A DNA stretch of 6,264 nt from an uncultured Oscillospiraceae bacterium (GCA_934636045.1 CAKTZP010000120.1:1-6264); one strand, 5' to 3'. Positions 1-5,267 are shown, counted from the first letter of the stretch. Numbers and translations: made by a program. Notes: generated by a model not told the origin, from the letters alone.

Positions 1-733
1 GCCCGATATCTACAATGCCATCAAGCGTGACGCGCTGCTGGAGAACGTCACCCTCGACGAAAACGGCAAGATCGACTTCGCCGACAAGTCCGTCACCGAG
101 AACACCCGCGTTTCCTACCCCATCAACCACATTCAGAACATCGTTCGCCCCATCTCCTCCGCGCCCGCGGCGAAGAATGTCATCTTCCTGTCCGCCGATG
201 CCTTCGGCGTTCTGCCTCCCGTGTCCATCCTGACCCCGGAGCAGACCAAGTATTACTTCCTGTCCGGCTTCACTGCGAAGCTTGCAGGCACCGAGCGCGG
301 CATCACCGAGCCGACCCCCACCTTCTCCGCCTGCTTCGGTCAGGCCTTCCTCGAGCTGCATCCCACCAAGTATGCAGAAGAGCTCGTCAAGAAGATGGAA
401 AAGAGCGGCGCCAAGGCTTATCTGGTCAACACCGGCTGGAACGGCACCGGCAAGCGCATCTCCATTAAGGACACCCGCGGCATCATCGACGCCATCCTGT
501 CCGGCGCGATCCTGACCGCTCCCACCAAGAAGATCCCGTACTTCAACTTTGAGGTTCCCACGGAGCTTCCCGGCGTCGATCCCGCCATCCTCGACCCGCG
601 CGACACCTACGCCGATCCCTCCCAGTGGGAAGAGAAGGCAAAGGATCTGGCTTCCCGCTTCGTCAAGAACTTCGTCAAGTACGAAGGCAACGAAGCCGGC
701 AAGGCCCTCGTCGCCGCCGGCCCCAAGGCGTAA
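1..733 (+). CDS. pckA: Phosphoenolpyruvate carboxykinase (ATP), C-terminal part
   Basis: This enzyme interconverts oxaloacetate plus ATP and PEP plus CO2 plus ADP in the cytoplasm. In fermenting anaerobes it often runs in the CO2-fixing direction. The frame is open from the left edge (first full codon at 2) and gives 243 residues before TAA at 731-733, a bit under half of the usual ~530-540. Visible family blocks include [17 protein letters not shown] at the start, ENTRVSYPI (residues 33-41, with the substrate-binding Arg), [40 protein letters not shown] and [17 protein letters not shown] (nucleotide-binding region), and the C-terminal ALVAAGPK ending typical of the ATP-dependent family. The reading is intact, so only the window edge truncates it. 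A strong hairpin terminator starts 13 bp after the stop, and a 253-bp repeat element is inserted there. The GTP-dependent family is unlikely because these blocks are specific to the ATP type. Confidence 0.97.
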   Translation, partial: PDIYNAIKRDALLENVTLDENGKIDFADKSVTENTRVSYPINHIQNIVRPISSAPAAKNVIFLSADAFGVLPPVSILTPEQTKYYFLSGFTAKLAGTERGITEPTPTFSACFGQAFLELHPTKYAEELVKKMEKSGAKAYLVNTGWNGTGKRISIKDTRGIIDAILSGAILTAPTKKIPYFNFEVPTELPGVDPAILDPRDTYADPSQWEEKAKDLASRFVKNFVKYEGNEAGKALVAAGPKA

Positions 734-746
734 TTATCCGGCGCTC

Positions 747-775
747 AAAGCAGACCGCTCCCCGCGGTCTGCTTT
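747..775 (+). terminator. pckA terminator hairpin, gene-proximal copy, T-tract interrupted
   Basis: This is a perfect 12-bp stem (747-758 AAAGCAGACCGC with 764-775 GCGGTCTGCTTT) and a TCCCC loop. Only three Ts remain before the sequence switches to the repeat element at 776. The segment 749-775 recurs exactly at 1029-1055, where the full T-tract is kept. I infer that this was one terminator, duplicated when the element inserted. Confidence 0.85.
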
Positions 776-1028
776 GACTGTCAAAAAAGTCCGTAATCGT
801 CAAAATCGGTTCACATTTTAATGGATTTTTGTTCTTTGCGTTTTGATTTGCAAAAACAGAGTATCCTGAACTTTATAACCAGAGAAAAAGCTTGCTTCGC
901 AAGGATTTTGACTTACTGCGCAACTCACGCCCTACCGTACCCATGTACGCCGACGGGCGTGAGTTGCTTGTCTTCCGAACTTTTTTTGCAGTCTGTCAGC
1001 GTGTCGAAAAGGGTTTTTCGACACGCTG
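776..1028 (+). mobile_element. 253-bp terminator-inserted repeat element, copy 1
   Basis: This block matches the reverse complement of 5297-5549 over its full length with 7 substitutions (836, 837, 839, 881, 904, 996, 1012) and no gaps. The order inside is as follows. The left end is GACTGTCAAAAAAGTCCG (776-793). A small hairpin follows, CTTGC-TTC-GCAAG (891-903). Next is a 12-bp stem CAACTCACGCCC/GGGCGTGAGTTG (921-932/955-966) with an inner CGTAC/GTACG. An imperfect inverted copy of the left end lies at 976-993. The last part is a perfect 14-bp hairpin (997-1010/1015-1028) with loop GGGT. It encodes no transposase, and its one open frame (from 821) lacks a ribosome binding site and has no stop inside the element. 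I infer a non-autonomous mobile element or a mobile structured RNA. I do not recognise its family. Confidence 0.8.
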
Positions 1029-1056
1029 AGCAGACCGCTCCCCGCGGTCTGCTTTT
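1029..1056 (+). terminator. pckA terminator hairpin, distal copy with T-tract
   Basis: The stem is 1029-1038 with 1044-1053, loop TCCCC, followed by TTTT then ATA. The block 1029-1055 is identical to 749-775. It abuts the end hairpin of the element with no spacer, so two hairpins lie back to back (997-1028 and 1029-1053). This copy probably does the terminating for pckA read-through RNA that includes the element. Between it and the next gene (1057-1156) I see no convincing promoter, only a TTGACC at 1085-1090 without a matching -10. Confidence 0.85.
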
Positions 1057-1156
1057 TATATCAAGAACCCGCAGGAGCGCGGTGTTGACCGCCGCTCTCT
1101 GCGCTGTCCGGCCATAGCGCCGCCCTCTCACAATCCGGAAAGGAGTTTTTCCCTCT

Positions 1157-1654
1157 ATGCCCGCAAAATTTAAGCCGCAGCCGCAGGTGCACCCCATCCC
1201 GCCGCTGTTTGATGCGCAGTCGCGCGTGCTGATTCTCGGCTCCTTCCCGTCGGTCAAGTCCCGCGAGGCGCAGTTCTTCTACGGCCACCCGCAAAATCGT
1301 TTCTGGCGCGTCCTCGCCGCGGTGACGGGCGCCCCCCTTCCCGTTACCGTCGAGGAAAAGCGCCGCCTGATTCTTTCTCACCACCTTGCCCTTTGGGACA
1401 GCATCGCCAGCTGCACCGTCACCGGCTCGTCCGACAGCAGCATCCGCGACGTCGTGCCGAATGATCTCTCTGTCATCCTCGACCACGCGCCGATCGAGCG
1501 GATCTTCTGCAACGGCGCCGCCTCGCTGAATTGCTACCGCCGCTATATCGAGCCGCAGCTCCGCCGCCCCGCCGTTTCCCTTCCCTCCACCAGCCCCGCC
1601 AACGCCGCATGGTCTCTTCCGCGCCTGATCGAAGCATGGCGCGCTATCCTATGA
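1157..1654 (+). CDS. DNA-deoxyinosine (hypoxanthine) glycosylase, UDG superfamily family-6 type
   Basis: This 165-residue cytoplasmic base-excision-repair enzyme is predicted to cut the glycosidic bond of deaminated bases such as hypoxanthine and possibly uracil. Family motifs are clear. Motif 1 is LGSFPS (27-32), followed by the signature FYGHPQNRFW (41-50), whose Asn and neighbouring residues form the base pocket in this family. LWDSIASC (79-86) and FCNGAAS (117-123) follow, and motif 2 is LPSTSPANAAW (142-152). The length fits the family. The start at 1157 is supported by AAGGAG at 1140-1145, 11 bases upstream. The gene stands alone on +, downstream of the repeat element and its distal terminator copy, and is closed by a hairpin at 1668. 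A general mismatch-specific uracil glycosylase is a less likely reading, because the GHPQNRFW and STSPAN blocks together are typical of the deoxyinosine-acting group. Confidence 0.9.
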   Translation: MPAKFKPQPQVHPIPPLFDAQSRVLILGSFPSVKSREAQFFYGHPQNRFWRVLAAVTGAPLPVTVEEKRRLILSHHLALWDSIASCTVTGSSDSSIRDVVPNDLSVILDHAPIERIFCNGAASLNCYRRYIEPQLRRPAVSLPSTSPANAAWSLPRLIEAWRAIL

Positions 1655-1667
1655 CCCCACGAAGCCG

Positions 1668-1692
1668 AAAAGCCGCATTTCTGCGGCTTTTT
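1668..1692. terminator. Bidirectional intrinsic terminator between convergent genes
   Basis: The 10-bp stem AAAAGCCGCA/TGCGGCTTTT (1668-1677/1682-1691) has loop TTTC and T-runs on both strands. It sits 14 bp after the glycosylase stop and about 70 bp past the kinase stop on -, so it can serve both converging transcripts. The remaining 1693-1760 shows nothing clear. Confidence 0.85.
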
Positions 1693-1760
1693 CAAGTATT
1701 CTGGTTAGATGTGCCTAATTAAGTGCTCTCCCGGTATTTGAGAGGAAAATGACGGCCGCG

Positions 1761-2975
1761 CTATTTCCCCGCCGGAAGGGAAATCTCAAAAACCGCGCCG
1801 GTGTCCCCGTTGTAAGCACGGATTGTCCCTCTATGCAGGTGGATGATCTCCTTGGTCAGGGCAAGACCGATGCCGGATTTTCCGCTTTTCCCCATGTAGA
1901 AGCGGTCGAAGATGTGCGGAAGATCCTCGGCGGCAATGCCGTCCCCGTCGTCCTGTATCCAAATCGTCACATGCCGCTTGTCCGCGCGGCAGGTCAGGCG
2001 CAGCTCGCTGCGGGCATACCGCACGCCGTTGGTCAGGATATTGGTGACCGCCCTGCGCAGCCGGGTGTCGTCGCAGCTGACCGTAACGGGCGTTTCGGGA
2101 AGGTCCGGTACAATGGCGATGCCGCTGCCGGCCGCCGCCGGCTCCACGGCGCGGAGGCTGTCATAGAGCAGCTCCCGGATATCCGTCTCGGAAAGCGCAA
2201 GCTGCTGCCGTCCCATATCGATTTTGGAGATGTCCAAAAGCTCCTCCACCAGCTCCGTCATGCGGTCGCTCTCCGCCAGAATTACCTCCGCCGCGCTGCC
2301 CGTGTCCATCACGCCCGCCTGTATGCCCTCCGCGTAGCCCTGTATCGCCATGAGCGGCGTTTTCAGCTCATGGGAGGCGTTTTGGAAAAAGGTCTGCTGC
2401 CGCTCCGCCTCCTTCTCGATATCCCGGCCGAAGCGGAAGCCCAGCAGGCACATGACAGAGGAGATTGCCAACAGCACCGCAAAGAACACCCAGTTCAGCG
2501 TCACGATATAGCGCGTGATGGGGCCGATGTCGATGTACATAAGATAGGCGTACGGCTCCTCCGAATTACCGTAGTCCTCCTGCACCGACATGAAAATCAG
2601 GTGGTGCTCGCCTGTCTTAAAGGAATTGCACTGTCCGGGGGCGAGCTCCCTCCCGCTGCAATATGCCAGCAGCGCTTTCTCCAGCCGATAGGTATCCCGG
2701 CTGCTTGGCCGATTGTCGTTCTCCAGCTCTAAAAACACGATGCTCGGTGTAAAAAAGTGCCCCTCCGCATCCTCCCAGTCGTCATCATACCTCTCGTCCT
2801 CATCGGTATACGGGATGGTGCGGTTTTCCTGCTGTGCCTCGCTGATGAGCGCCTTTTTTGCCTCACGCACGAAGTGGGCGGGAATGATGAGATTCACCGC
2901 CAGCATGAACAGTGCAAAAAGCAGCAGCGCCGCACCGAGGATCAGATACACGATCCGCAGCTTGATGTTTTTCAT
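1761..2975 (-). CDS. Membrane sensor histidine kinase
   Basis: This 404-residue kinase autophosphorylates and passes phosphate to the response regulator encoded just upstream. Membrane segments lie at about 7-31 and 156-179. They enclose an acidic extracytoplasmic domain of about 120 residues (e.g. YTDEDERYDDDWEDAEG, 56-72) with two cysteines, C106 and C116. The H-box is NASHELKTPL (199-208; phospho-His H202). The N-box is NILTNGVRYA (312-321), the G1 box DDGDGI (342-347), the F-box IFDRFY (355-360), and the G2 box SGIGLAL (367-373). Only about 20 residues separate the second membrane helix from the H-box, so a standard HAMP domain appears to be absent. The start overlaps the regulator stop as ATGA (4 bp), with GGAGGAG upstream, so translation is probably coupled. 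The stimulus is unknown. The acidic loop and the acidic secreted protein in the same operon hint at a cation or a direct protein partner, which is an inference. Confidence 0.95.
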   Translation of the reverse strand: MKNIKLRIVYLILGAALLLFALFMLAVNLIIPAHFVREAKKALISEAQQENRTIPYTDEDERYDDDWEDAEGHFFTPSIVFLELENDNRPSSRDTYRLEKALLAYCSGRELAPGQCNSFKTGEHHLIFMSVQEDYGNSEEPYAYLMYIDIGPITRYIVTLNWVFFAVLLAISSVMCLLGFRFGRDIEKEAERQQTFFQNASHELKTPLMAIQGYAEGIQAGVMDTGSAAEVILAESDRMTELVEELLDISKIDMGRQQLALSETDIRELLYDSLRAVEPAAAGSGIAIVPDLPETPVTVSCDDTRLRRAVTNILTNGVRYARSELRLTCRADKRHVTIWIQDDGDGIAAEDLPHIFDRFYMGKSGKSGIGLALTKEIIHLHRGTIRAYNGDTGAVFEISLPAGK

Positions 2976-3667
2976 GTGCGCTCCTCCTTCAGCTTATAGC
3001 CAAAGCCCCAGATGGTGCTCACACTGACGGCGCTGCCCGCTTGCAGCAGCTTTTTCCGGATGCGGCGCAGCGTTTCATCGGTCACACGCGTCTCCACCTC
3101 CGAGTCAAAGCCCCATACCGCATTGAGCAGCTCCTCGCGGGAATAGGCCTTTTCCGGTTGCTTCATCATATAGCTGAGCAGCCGCAGCTCGGTCTGGGTC
3201 AGCGCCACGATTGTGCTGCCGCAAAAGACGGCGTTTTCCGTAGCAGAGTAGCGGAGATCCCCATAGCGCAGCTCGTCTCCCGCCGCCGGCTTGCCGCGAT
3301 CCATCTCCACCCGGCGCAGCAGGGCTCTCACCTTCATGAGCAGTATGGTCGGGCGAAAGGGCTTGGTCAGGTAATCGTCGCTGCCCTGACTGATGCCCAT
3401 GACATAGTCCAGCTCGCTGTCCTTGGCCGTAAGCAGAATGATGGGAATATCGGAAACAGCGCGAAGCTCCCGGCACACGGTAAGGCCGTCCGTGCCGGGC
3501 ATCATAATGTCCAGAATCACCAGCTCCGCCGGCTCCCGGCCAAACGCCTCCAGCAGCGCGTCGCCGCTTTCAAAGGAGCGCACGGTATATCCGTCGCTTG
3601 CCAGAAAGCTGTGCAGCAGCTCCCGGATGCTCCTTTCATCGTCCGCCAAATAGATGGTATGTCCCAT
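2972..3667 (-). CDS. OmpR/PhoB-family response regulator
   Basis: This 231-residue transcription factor is the partner of the overlapping kinase. The receiver domain (about 3-118) has the acidic pair D9-D10, phospho-acceptor D53 in LVILDIMMPGTDG, T80 in ILLTAKD and K102 in YLTKPF. A linker leads to a winged-helix DNA-binding domain (about 133-228) with LTQTELRLLSYM, SREELLNAVWG, the RRIRKKL recognition-helix region and the closing GFGYKL hairpin. The frame extends 18 codons further upstream, but I chose the ATG at 3667 because GGGAGG lies 5 bases before it and the sequence MGHTIYLADDE begins the receiver fold at the usual distance. It lies 91 bp downstream of the secreted-protein gene on the same strand. 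The family binds tandem direct repeats with a 10-11-bp period, and such a repeat occurs upstream of the operon (4596-4617). Confidence 0.95.
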   Translation of the reverse strand: MGHTIYLADDERSIRELLHSFLASDGYTVRSFESGDALLEAFGREPAELVILDIMMPGTDGLTVCRELRAVSDIPIILLTAKDSELDYVMGISQGSDDYLTKPFRPTILLMKVRALLRRVEMDRGKPAAGDELRYGDLRYSATENAVFCGSTIVALTQTELRLLSYMMKQPEKAYSREELLNAVWGFDSEVETRVTDETLRRIRKKLLQAGSAVSVSTIWGFGYKLKEERT

Positions 3668-3693
3668 AGCGCCCTCCCTGCAAGCAGCGCCAA

Positions 3694-3715
3694 ATGCTGC
3701 GCGCGGGCGCAGCAT
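3694..3715 (-). other. Intercistronic hairpin between secreted-protein and regulator genes
   Basis: A perfect 9-bp stem ATGCTGCGC/GCGCAGCAT (3694-3702/3707-3715) has a 4-base loop. In the transcribed (-) direction it is followed only by TTTGGCGC, so it is at best a weak terminator. It may attenuate regulator and kinase expression relative to the first gene, or protect the 3' end of a processed first-gene mRNA. I see no promoter in the 91-bp gap. Confidence 0.45.
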
Positions 3716-3758
3716 CGGCACGGTGTTAATTTGATACGATCAGATGATTTTCTTTCCG

Positions 3759-4499
3759 TCAGAAGGGGCAGATGCCGCTTTCACAGCCGGTGTCGCCCCA
3801 GATGGAGTCGCTCAGCTCGCAGAGCCGGAGGTTCAGCTCCGTCAGACGGTTGTAGTCGGCAATCAGCGTGTCCTTTTCCGCGTCGGTCAGGAAGCTCAGG
3901 CTGCGGATAAACGCGGCCTCATCGTAGTTGTCAAAGTCGTAGTCGTCCGGCAGGCCGAAATACGCCTCGTCCACCTTGTCCCACAGATCTGCGTTTCTCT
4001 CGCAAATGCGGTCGTACTCCTGCTCCAGCGCCTCAATCTCATCGAGCACCTTGGGGTCGGCCTTTTCCAGCAGCTTCTCGTACAGCGGCATGCCGTCGCA
4101 GTCGGGCAGCTTTTCATACAGCGTCTCCAGCTGGGCGTCCAGCTCGTTCAGCTCCTTGATGTCCGCCAGAAGCGTTTCCTTCTCCGCTTCCGTCAGAGCG
4201 TCGGTGCTGCGGATAAACGCGGCCTCGTCAAAGTCTGTAAAGTCGTAGTCGTCAGGCAGGGCGTTGCAGAGCTCGTCCAGCTTTTCCCACAGCGCTTCGT
4301 TTCTCTGGAAGACGGCGTCGCTTTTTTCCTCCAGCGCCTCGATCTGCTCCCAGATGGTGTCCTCATTCTCGGTGGCGATCAGGGTGGTCTCCGGCTCCGC
4401 CGGCGCGGGCGAAGCGGCAGAAACCGCGGTCGTTGCTCCGATGGCCGATGCCGTCAATGCCAAGGCCAGCATAAGGCTCCAAATCACGTTCTTTTTCAT
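3759..4499 (-). CDS. Secreted acidic protein with two tandem ~80-residue repeats; function unknown
   Basis: This 246-residue protein has a signal peptide (MKKN, then hydrophobic 6-25) and a likely cleavage after AVSA at residue 28. There is no lipobox and no later membrane helix, so it should be exported. A short Pro/Ala/Glu linker (29-42) leads into two helical, strongly acidic repeats at about 51-127 and 153-229. By my count 42 of 77 aligned positions are identical at an offset of exactly 102 residues. The best conserved part in each repeat is LPDDYDF-x(3)-DEAAFIRS, then LT-[ED]-AEK-x-TL. Six cysteines (78, 134, 166, 227, 239, 244) remain in the mature part. It is first in an operon with a response regulator and sensor kinase, and AAGGAG lies 11 bases before its ATG. 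I do not recognise the domain. A periplasm-side or wall-side accessory to the kinase, perhaps a cation-binding one, is inferred from composition and context only. Confidence 0.85.
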   Translation of the reverse strand: MKKNVIWSLMLALALTASAIGATTAVSAASPAPAEPETTLIATENEDTIWEQIEALEEKSDAVFQRNEALWEKLDELCNALPDDYDFTDFDEAAFIRSTDALTEAEKETLLADIKELNELDAQLETLYEKLPDCDGMPLYEKLLEKADPKVLDEIEALEQEYDRICERNADLWDKVDEAYFGLPDDYDFDNYDEAAFIRSLSFLTDAEKDTLIADYNRLTELNLRLCELSDSIWGDTGCESGICPF

Positions 4500-4551
4500 G
4501 GTATGTTACGCTCCTTCTCAAAATATTCGGTTGTTCCTCAACCTTGTCTGT

Positions 4552-4617
4552 ATTATATCGGAAGGAGCTCTGATCTTCCCCCGCGAAACTGCGGAAAAAG
4601 TGTCACAAAAGTGCCAC
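4552..4617 (-). promoter_or_regulatory. Likely activator-dependent promoter with 11-bp tandem repeat upstream of the signalling operon
   Basis: On the - strand there is a perfect TATAAT (+ coordinates 4552-4557), but the -35 position (about 4575-4580) reads GGGAAG and does not fit. Upstream are two adjacent 11-bp repeats, GTGGCACTTTT and GTGACACTTTT (4607-4617 and 4596-4606), identical at 10 of 11 positions. Their centre is about 60 bases upstream of the expected start. OmpR-family regulators bind such tandem repeats, so autoregulation by the operon's own regulator is plausible. Confidence 0.5.
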
Positions 4618-4666
4618 AGGCTCTGTGCTGCGGCGCGGCGGCAGAGCCTCCGTTGCTCCGCGCCGC
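4618..4666 (-). other. Interleaved inverted repeats (pseudoknot or alternative hairpins)
   Basis: Two perfect inverted repeats interleave: AGGCTCTG/CAGAGCCT (4618-4625/4642-4649) and GCGGCGCGG/CCGCGCCGC (4630-4638/4658-4666). Their arms alternate, so they can form either an H-type pseudoknot or two mutually exclusive hairpins. They lie between a candidate - strand promoter (4682-4711) and the direct repeats, and would be in the 5' leader of any transcript from that promoter. Confidence 0.5.
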
Positions 4667-4681
4667 TCTGATTATATATAC

Positions 4682-4711
4682 AGTATAGCATAGGAGGTCT
4701 TCCTCAGGCAA
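4682..4711 (-). promoter_or_regulatory. Candidate sigma-A promoter on the - strand
   Basis: TTGCCT (4706-4711) and TATACT (4682-4687) are separated by 18 bp on the - strand. A run of TATATATAAT follows just downstream. This would give a long leader (about 175 bases) to the secreted-protein gene, carrying the interleaved inverted repeats. It could be an alternative promoter of the signalling operon. Confidence 0.45.
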
Positions 4712-4723
4712 GTCCGGACTTGC
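4708..4723. promoter_or_regulatory. 16-bp perfect palindrome overlapping the -35 box
   Basis: GCAAGTCCGGACTTGC is a perfect palindrome without a spacer. It overlaps four bases of the candidate -35 hexamer at 4706-4711, a position suited to an operator for a dimeric repressor. The right arm can also pair with the following GCAAG as CTTGC-TCC-GCAAG (4719-4731). Confidence 0.4.
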
Positions 4724-4754
4724 TCCGCAAGCGAAAAGAAACCTGCCGCTTTTG

Positions 4755-4770
4755 CTCCGCCTCGGCGGAG
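4755..4770. other. Short GC-rich hairpin
   Basis: CTCCGCC-TC-GGCGGAG has a 7-bp stem and a 2-base loop. In either direction only short mixed sequence follows, so it is not a standard intrinsic terminator. Its function is unclear. Confidence 0.3.
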
Positions 4771-4787
4771 GGCTGCAAAATGCGCGC

Positions 4788-4810
4788 AAAAAAAGCAGCG
4801 TTGCCGCTGC
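4788..4810 (-). terminator. Intrinsic terminator on the - strand
   Basis: On the - strand GCAGCG-GCAA-CGCTGC is followed directly by seven Ts (4794-4788). The stem is short but GC-rich, has a GNRA tetraloop, and the T-tract is long. It ends the candidate small transcription unit that starts near 5111. Confidence 0.75.
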
Positions 4811-4836
4811 CGTCACAATTTCCCCTACTACAAAGA

Positions 4837-4876
4837 TAGCCCTTGACTGCCTGAACCTTGCTGCAGTCAAGGGCTA
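4837..4876 (-). other. 14-bp hairpin at the end of a mini-ORF
   Basis: TAGCCCTTGACTGC (4837-4850) pairs perfectly with GCAGTCAAGGGCTA (4863-4876) across a 12-base loop. On the - strand the stop codon of a 9-codon ORF is the first three bases of the stem, and TATCTTTGTAG follows the stem, a poor terminator tail. A leader-peptide or attenuator role, or a stable sRNA domain, is possible. Confidence 0.5.
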
Positions 4877-4903
4877 CCCTTCATTCTTGATATCTAACAT
4901 CAT
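4874..4903 (-). CDS. Candidate 9-residue leader peptide
   Basis: The ORF reads MMLDIKNEG. A GAGAGG sits 7 bases before the first ATG on the - strand, and the TAG stop forms the base of the 14-bp hairpin. Its size and placement suggest a leader peptide. It overlaps the 16-residue ORF in another frame, so at most one of them is likely used. Coding status is unproven. Confidence 0.2.
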   Translation of the reverse strand: MMLDIKNEG

Positions 4904-4931
4904 TTGTATACCTCTCTTTCTTCAGATTCAT
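4881..4931 (-). CDS. Candidate 16-residue ORF
   Basis: The ORF reads MNLKKERYTNDVRYQE. GGAGGG occurs about 30 bases upstream, which is too far for a good ribosome binding site. I list it because it sits in a small transcription unit with other mini-ORFs. Evidence for translation is weak. Confidence 0.12.
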   Translation of the reverse strand: MNLKKERYTNDVRYQE

Positions 4932-4969
4932 GGCACCGTTTTCCTATCTGTCGAATTAACGCCCTCCTT

Positions 4970-5086
4970 CTATATGAAACACCGCAGTGCGATGACTGTG
5001 CCGTTTATGCCGGCTTCCATTTGGCGATTGCAGCTTTCCGTCGATGCCATCTTCCCCGAACTCCGACGGCCGGGGGAATTTCTCAT
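4970..5086 (-). CDS. Candidate 38-residue small protein
   Basis: This ORF is the first in a candidate small transcription unit. AAGGAGGAAGGAG (5098-5110) gives two overlapping ribosome binding sites, the nearer one 10 bases before the ATG. A TTGCGC/TATACT promoter lies directly upstream with the start point a few bases before the binding site. The product begins MRNSPGRRSSGKM and ends GINGTVIALRCFI, is basic, has two cysteines and no signal peptide, and I do not recognise it. The stop is followed at once by another AGGAGGG. It could be a true small protein, or the truncated 5' end of a lost mobile-element gene; the codons alone do not decide. Confidence 0.35.
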   Translation of the reverse strand: MRNSPGRRSSGKMASTESCNRQMEAGINGTVIALRCFI

Positions 5087-5117
5087 ATACCGTTTTCTCC
5101 TTCCTCCTTACACCTAG

Positions 5118-5146
5118 AGTATAGCAGATATTCCGGCAGCGCGCAA
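5118..5146 (-). promoter_or_regulatory. Sigma-A-like promoter of the small transcription unit
   Basis: On the - strand TTGCGC (5141-5146) and TATACT (5118-5123) are separated by exactly 17 bp. The expected start near 5111 lies directly upstream of AAGGAGGAAGGAG. Together with the terminator at 4788-4810 this defines a unit of about 320 nt. Confidence 0.6.
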
Positions 5147-5220
5147 TTGGAAATGTCACCGAAATTTGCACGGAGGAATTATGCATCACTACAAAAACAA
5201 GCCGCAGGGCGCAAAAGGTA

Positions 5221-5249
5221 TTGCCATTCGGTCGATTTTTTTGTATAAT
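5221..5249 (+). promoter_or_regulatory. Strong sigma-A-like promoter directly before a terminator hairpin
   Basis: TTGCCA (5221-5226) and TATAAT (5244-5249) are 17 bp apart, with a T-rich spacer. The expected start near 5256 is only about 12 bases before the hairpin at 5268. Without the inserted element the transcript would be about 45 nt long. The reverse strand also holds a weaker TTGAAA/TATACA pair with 16 bp spacing (5242-5269). No credible + strand gene follows. Confidence 0.5.
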
Positions 5250-5267
5250 GAAGGTGTTGTGGGTTTC

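Noticed and set aside
921..966. Possible tRNA-like or CRISPR-repeat structure
   Set aside because: It is a single long hairpin with an inner stem. There is no cloverleaf and no regularly spaced repeat array anywhere in the window.
776..1028. Element as a group II intron (class C introns insert after terminator hairpins)
   Set aside because: The ends do not match intron consensus (no GTGYG start), it is far too short for the ribozyme core, and class C introns do not duplicate the terminator. Only the target preference is similar.
821..1117. Open frame in the element (and its twin at 4956-5504 on -) sharing about 70 nearly identical residues
   Set aside because: The shared part is just the repeat element. 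There is no ribosome binding site before the ATG, no stop inside the element, and the frame runs on into unrelated flanks. Three of the six affected codons are silent, too few to argue for coding.
1749..2732. Long + strand frame of 327 codons
   Set aside because: It lies antisense to the well-supported histidine kinase, has low-complexity composition and shows no family motifs.
3668..3721. 18-codon N-terminal extension of the response regulator
   Set aside because: The ATG at 3667 has GGGAGG 5 bases before it and starts the receiver fold at the normal position. The extension is Arg/Ala-rich and covers the intercistronic hairpin.
3041..3910. Long + strand frame of 289 codons
   Set aside because: It is antisense to the response regulator, whose catalytic residues are all present on -.
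3744..4688. Long + strand frame of 314 codons
   Set aside because: It is antisense to the secreted repeat protein; its repeats only mirror those of the - strand gene.
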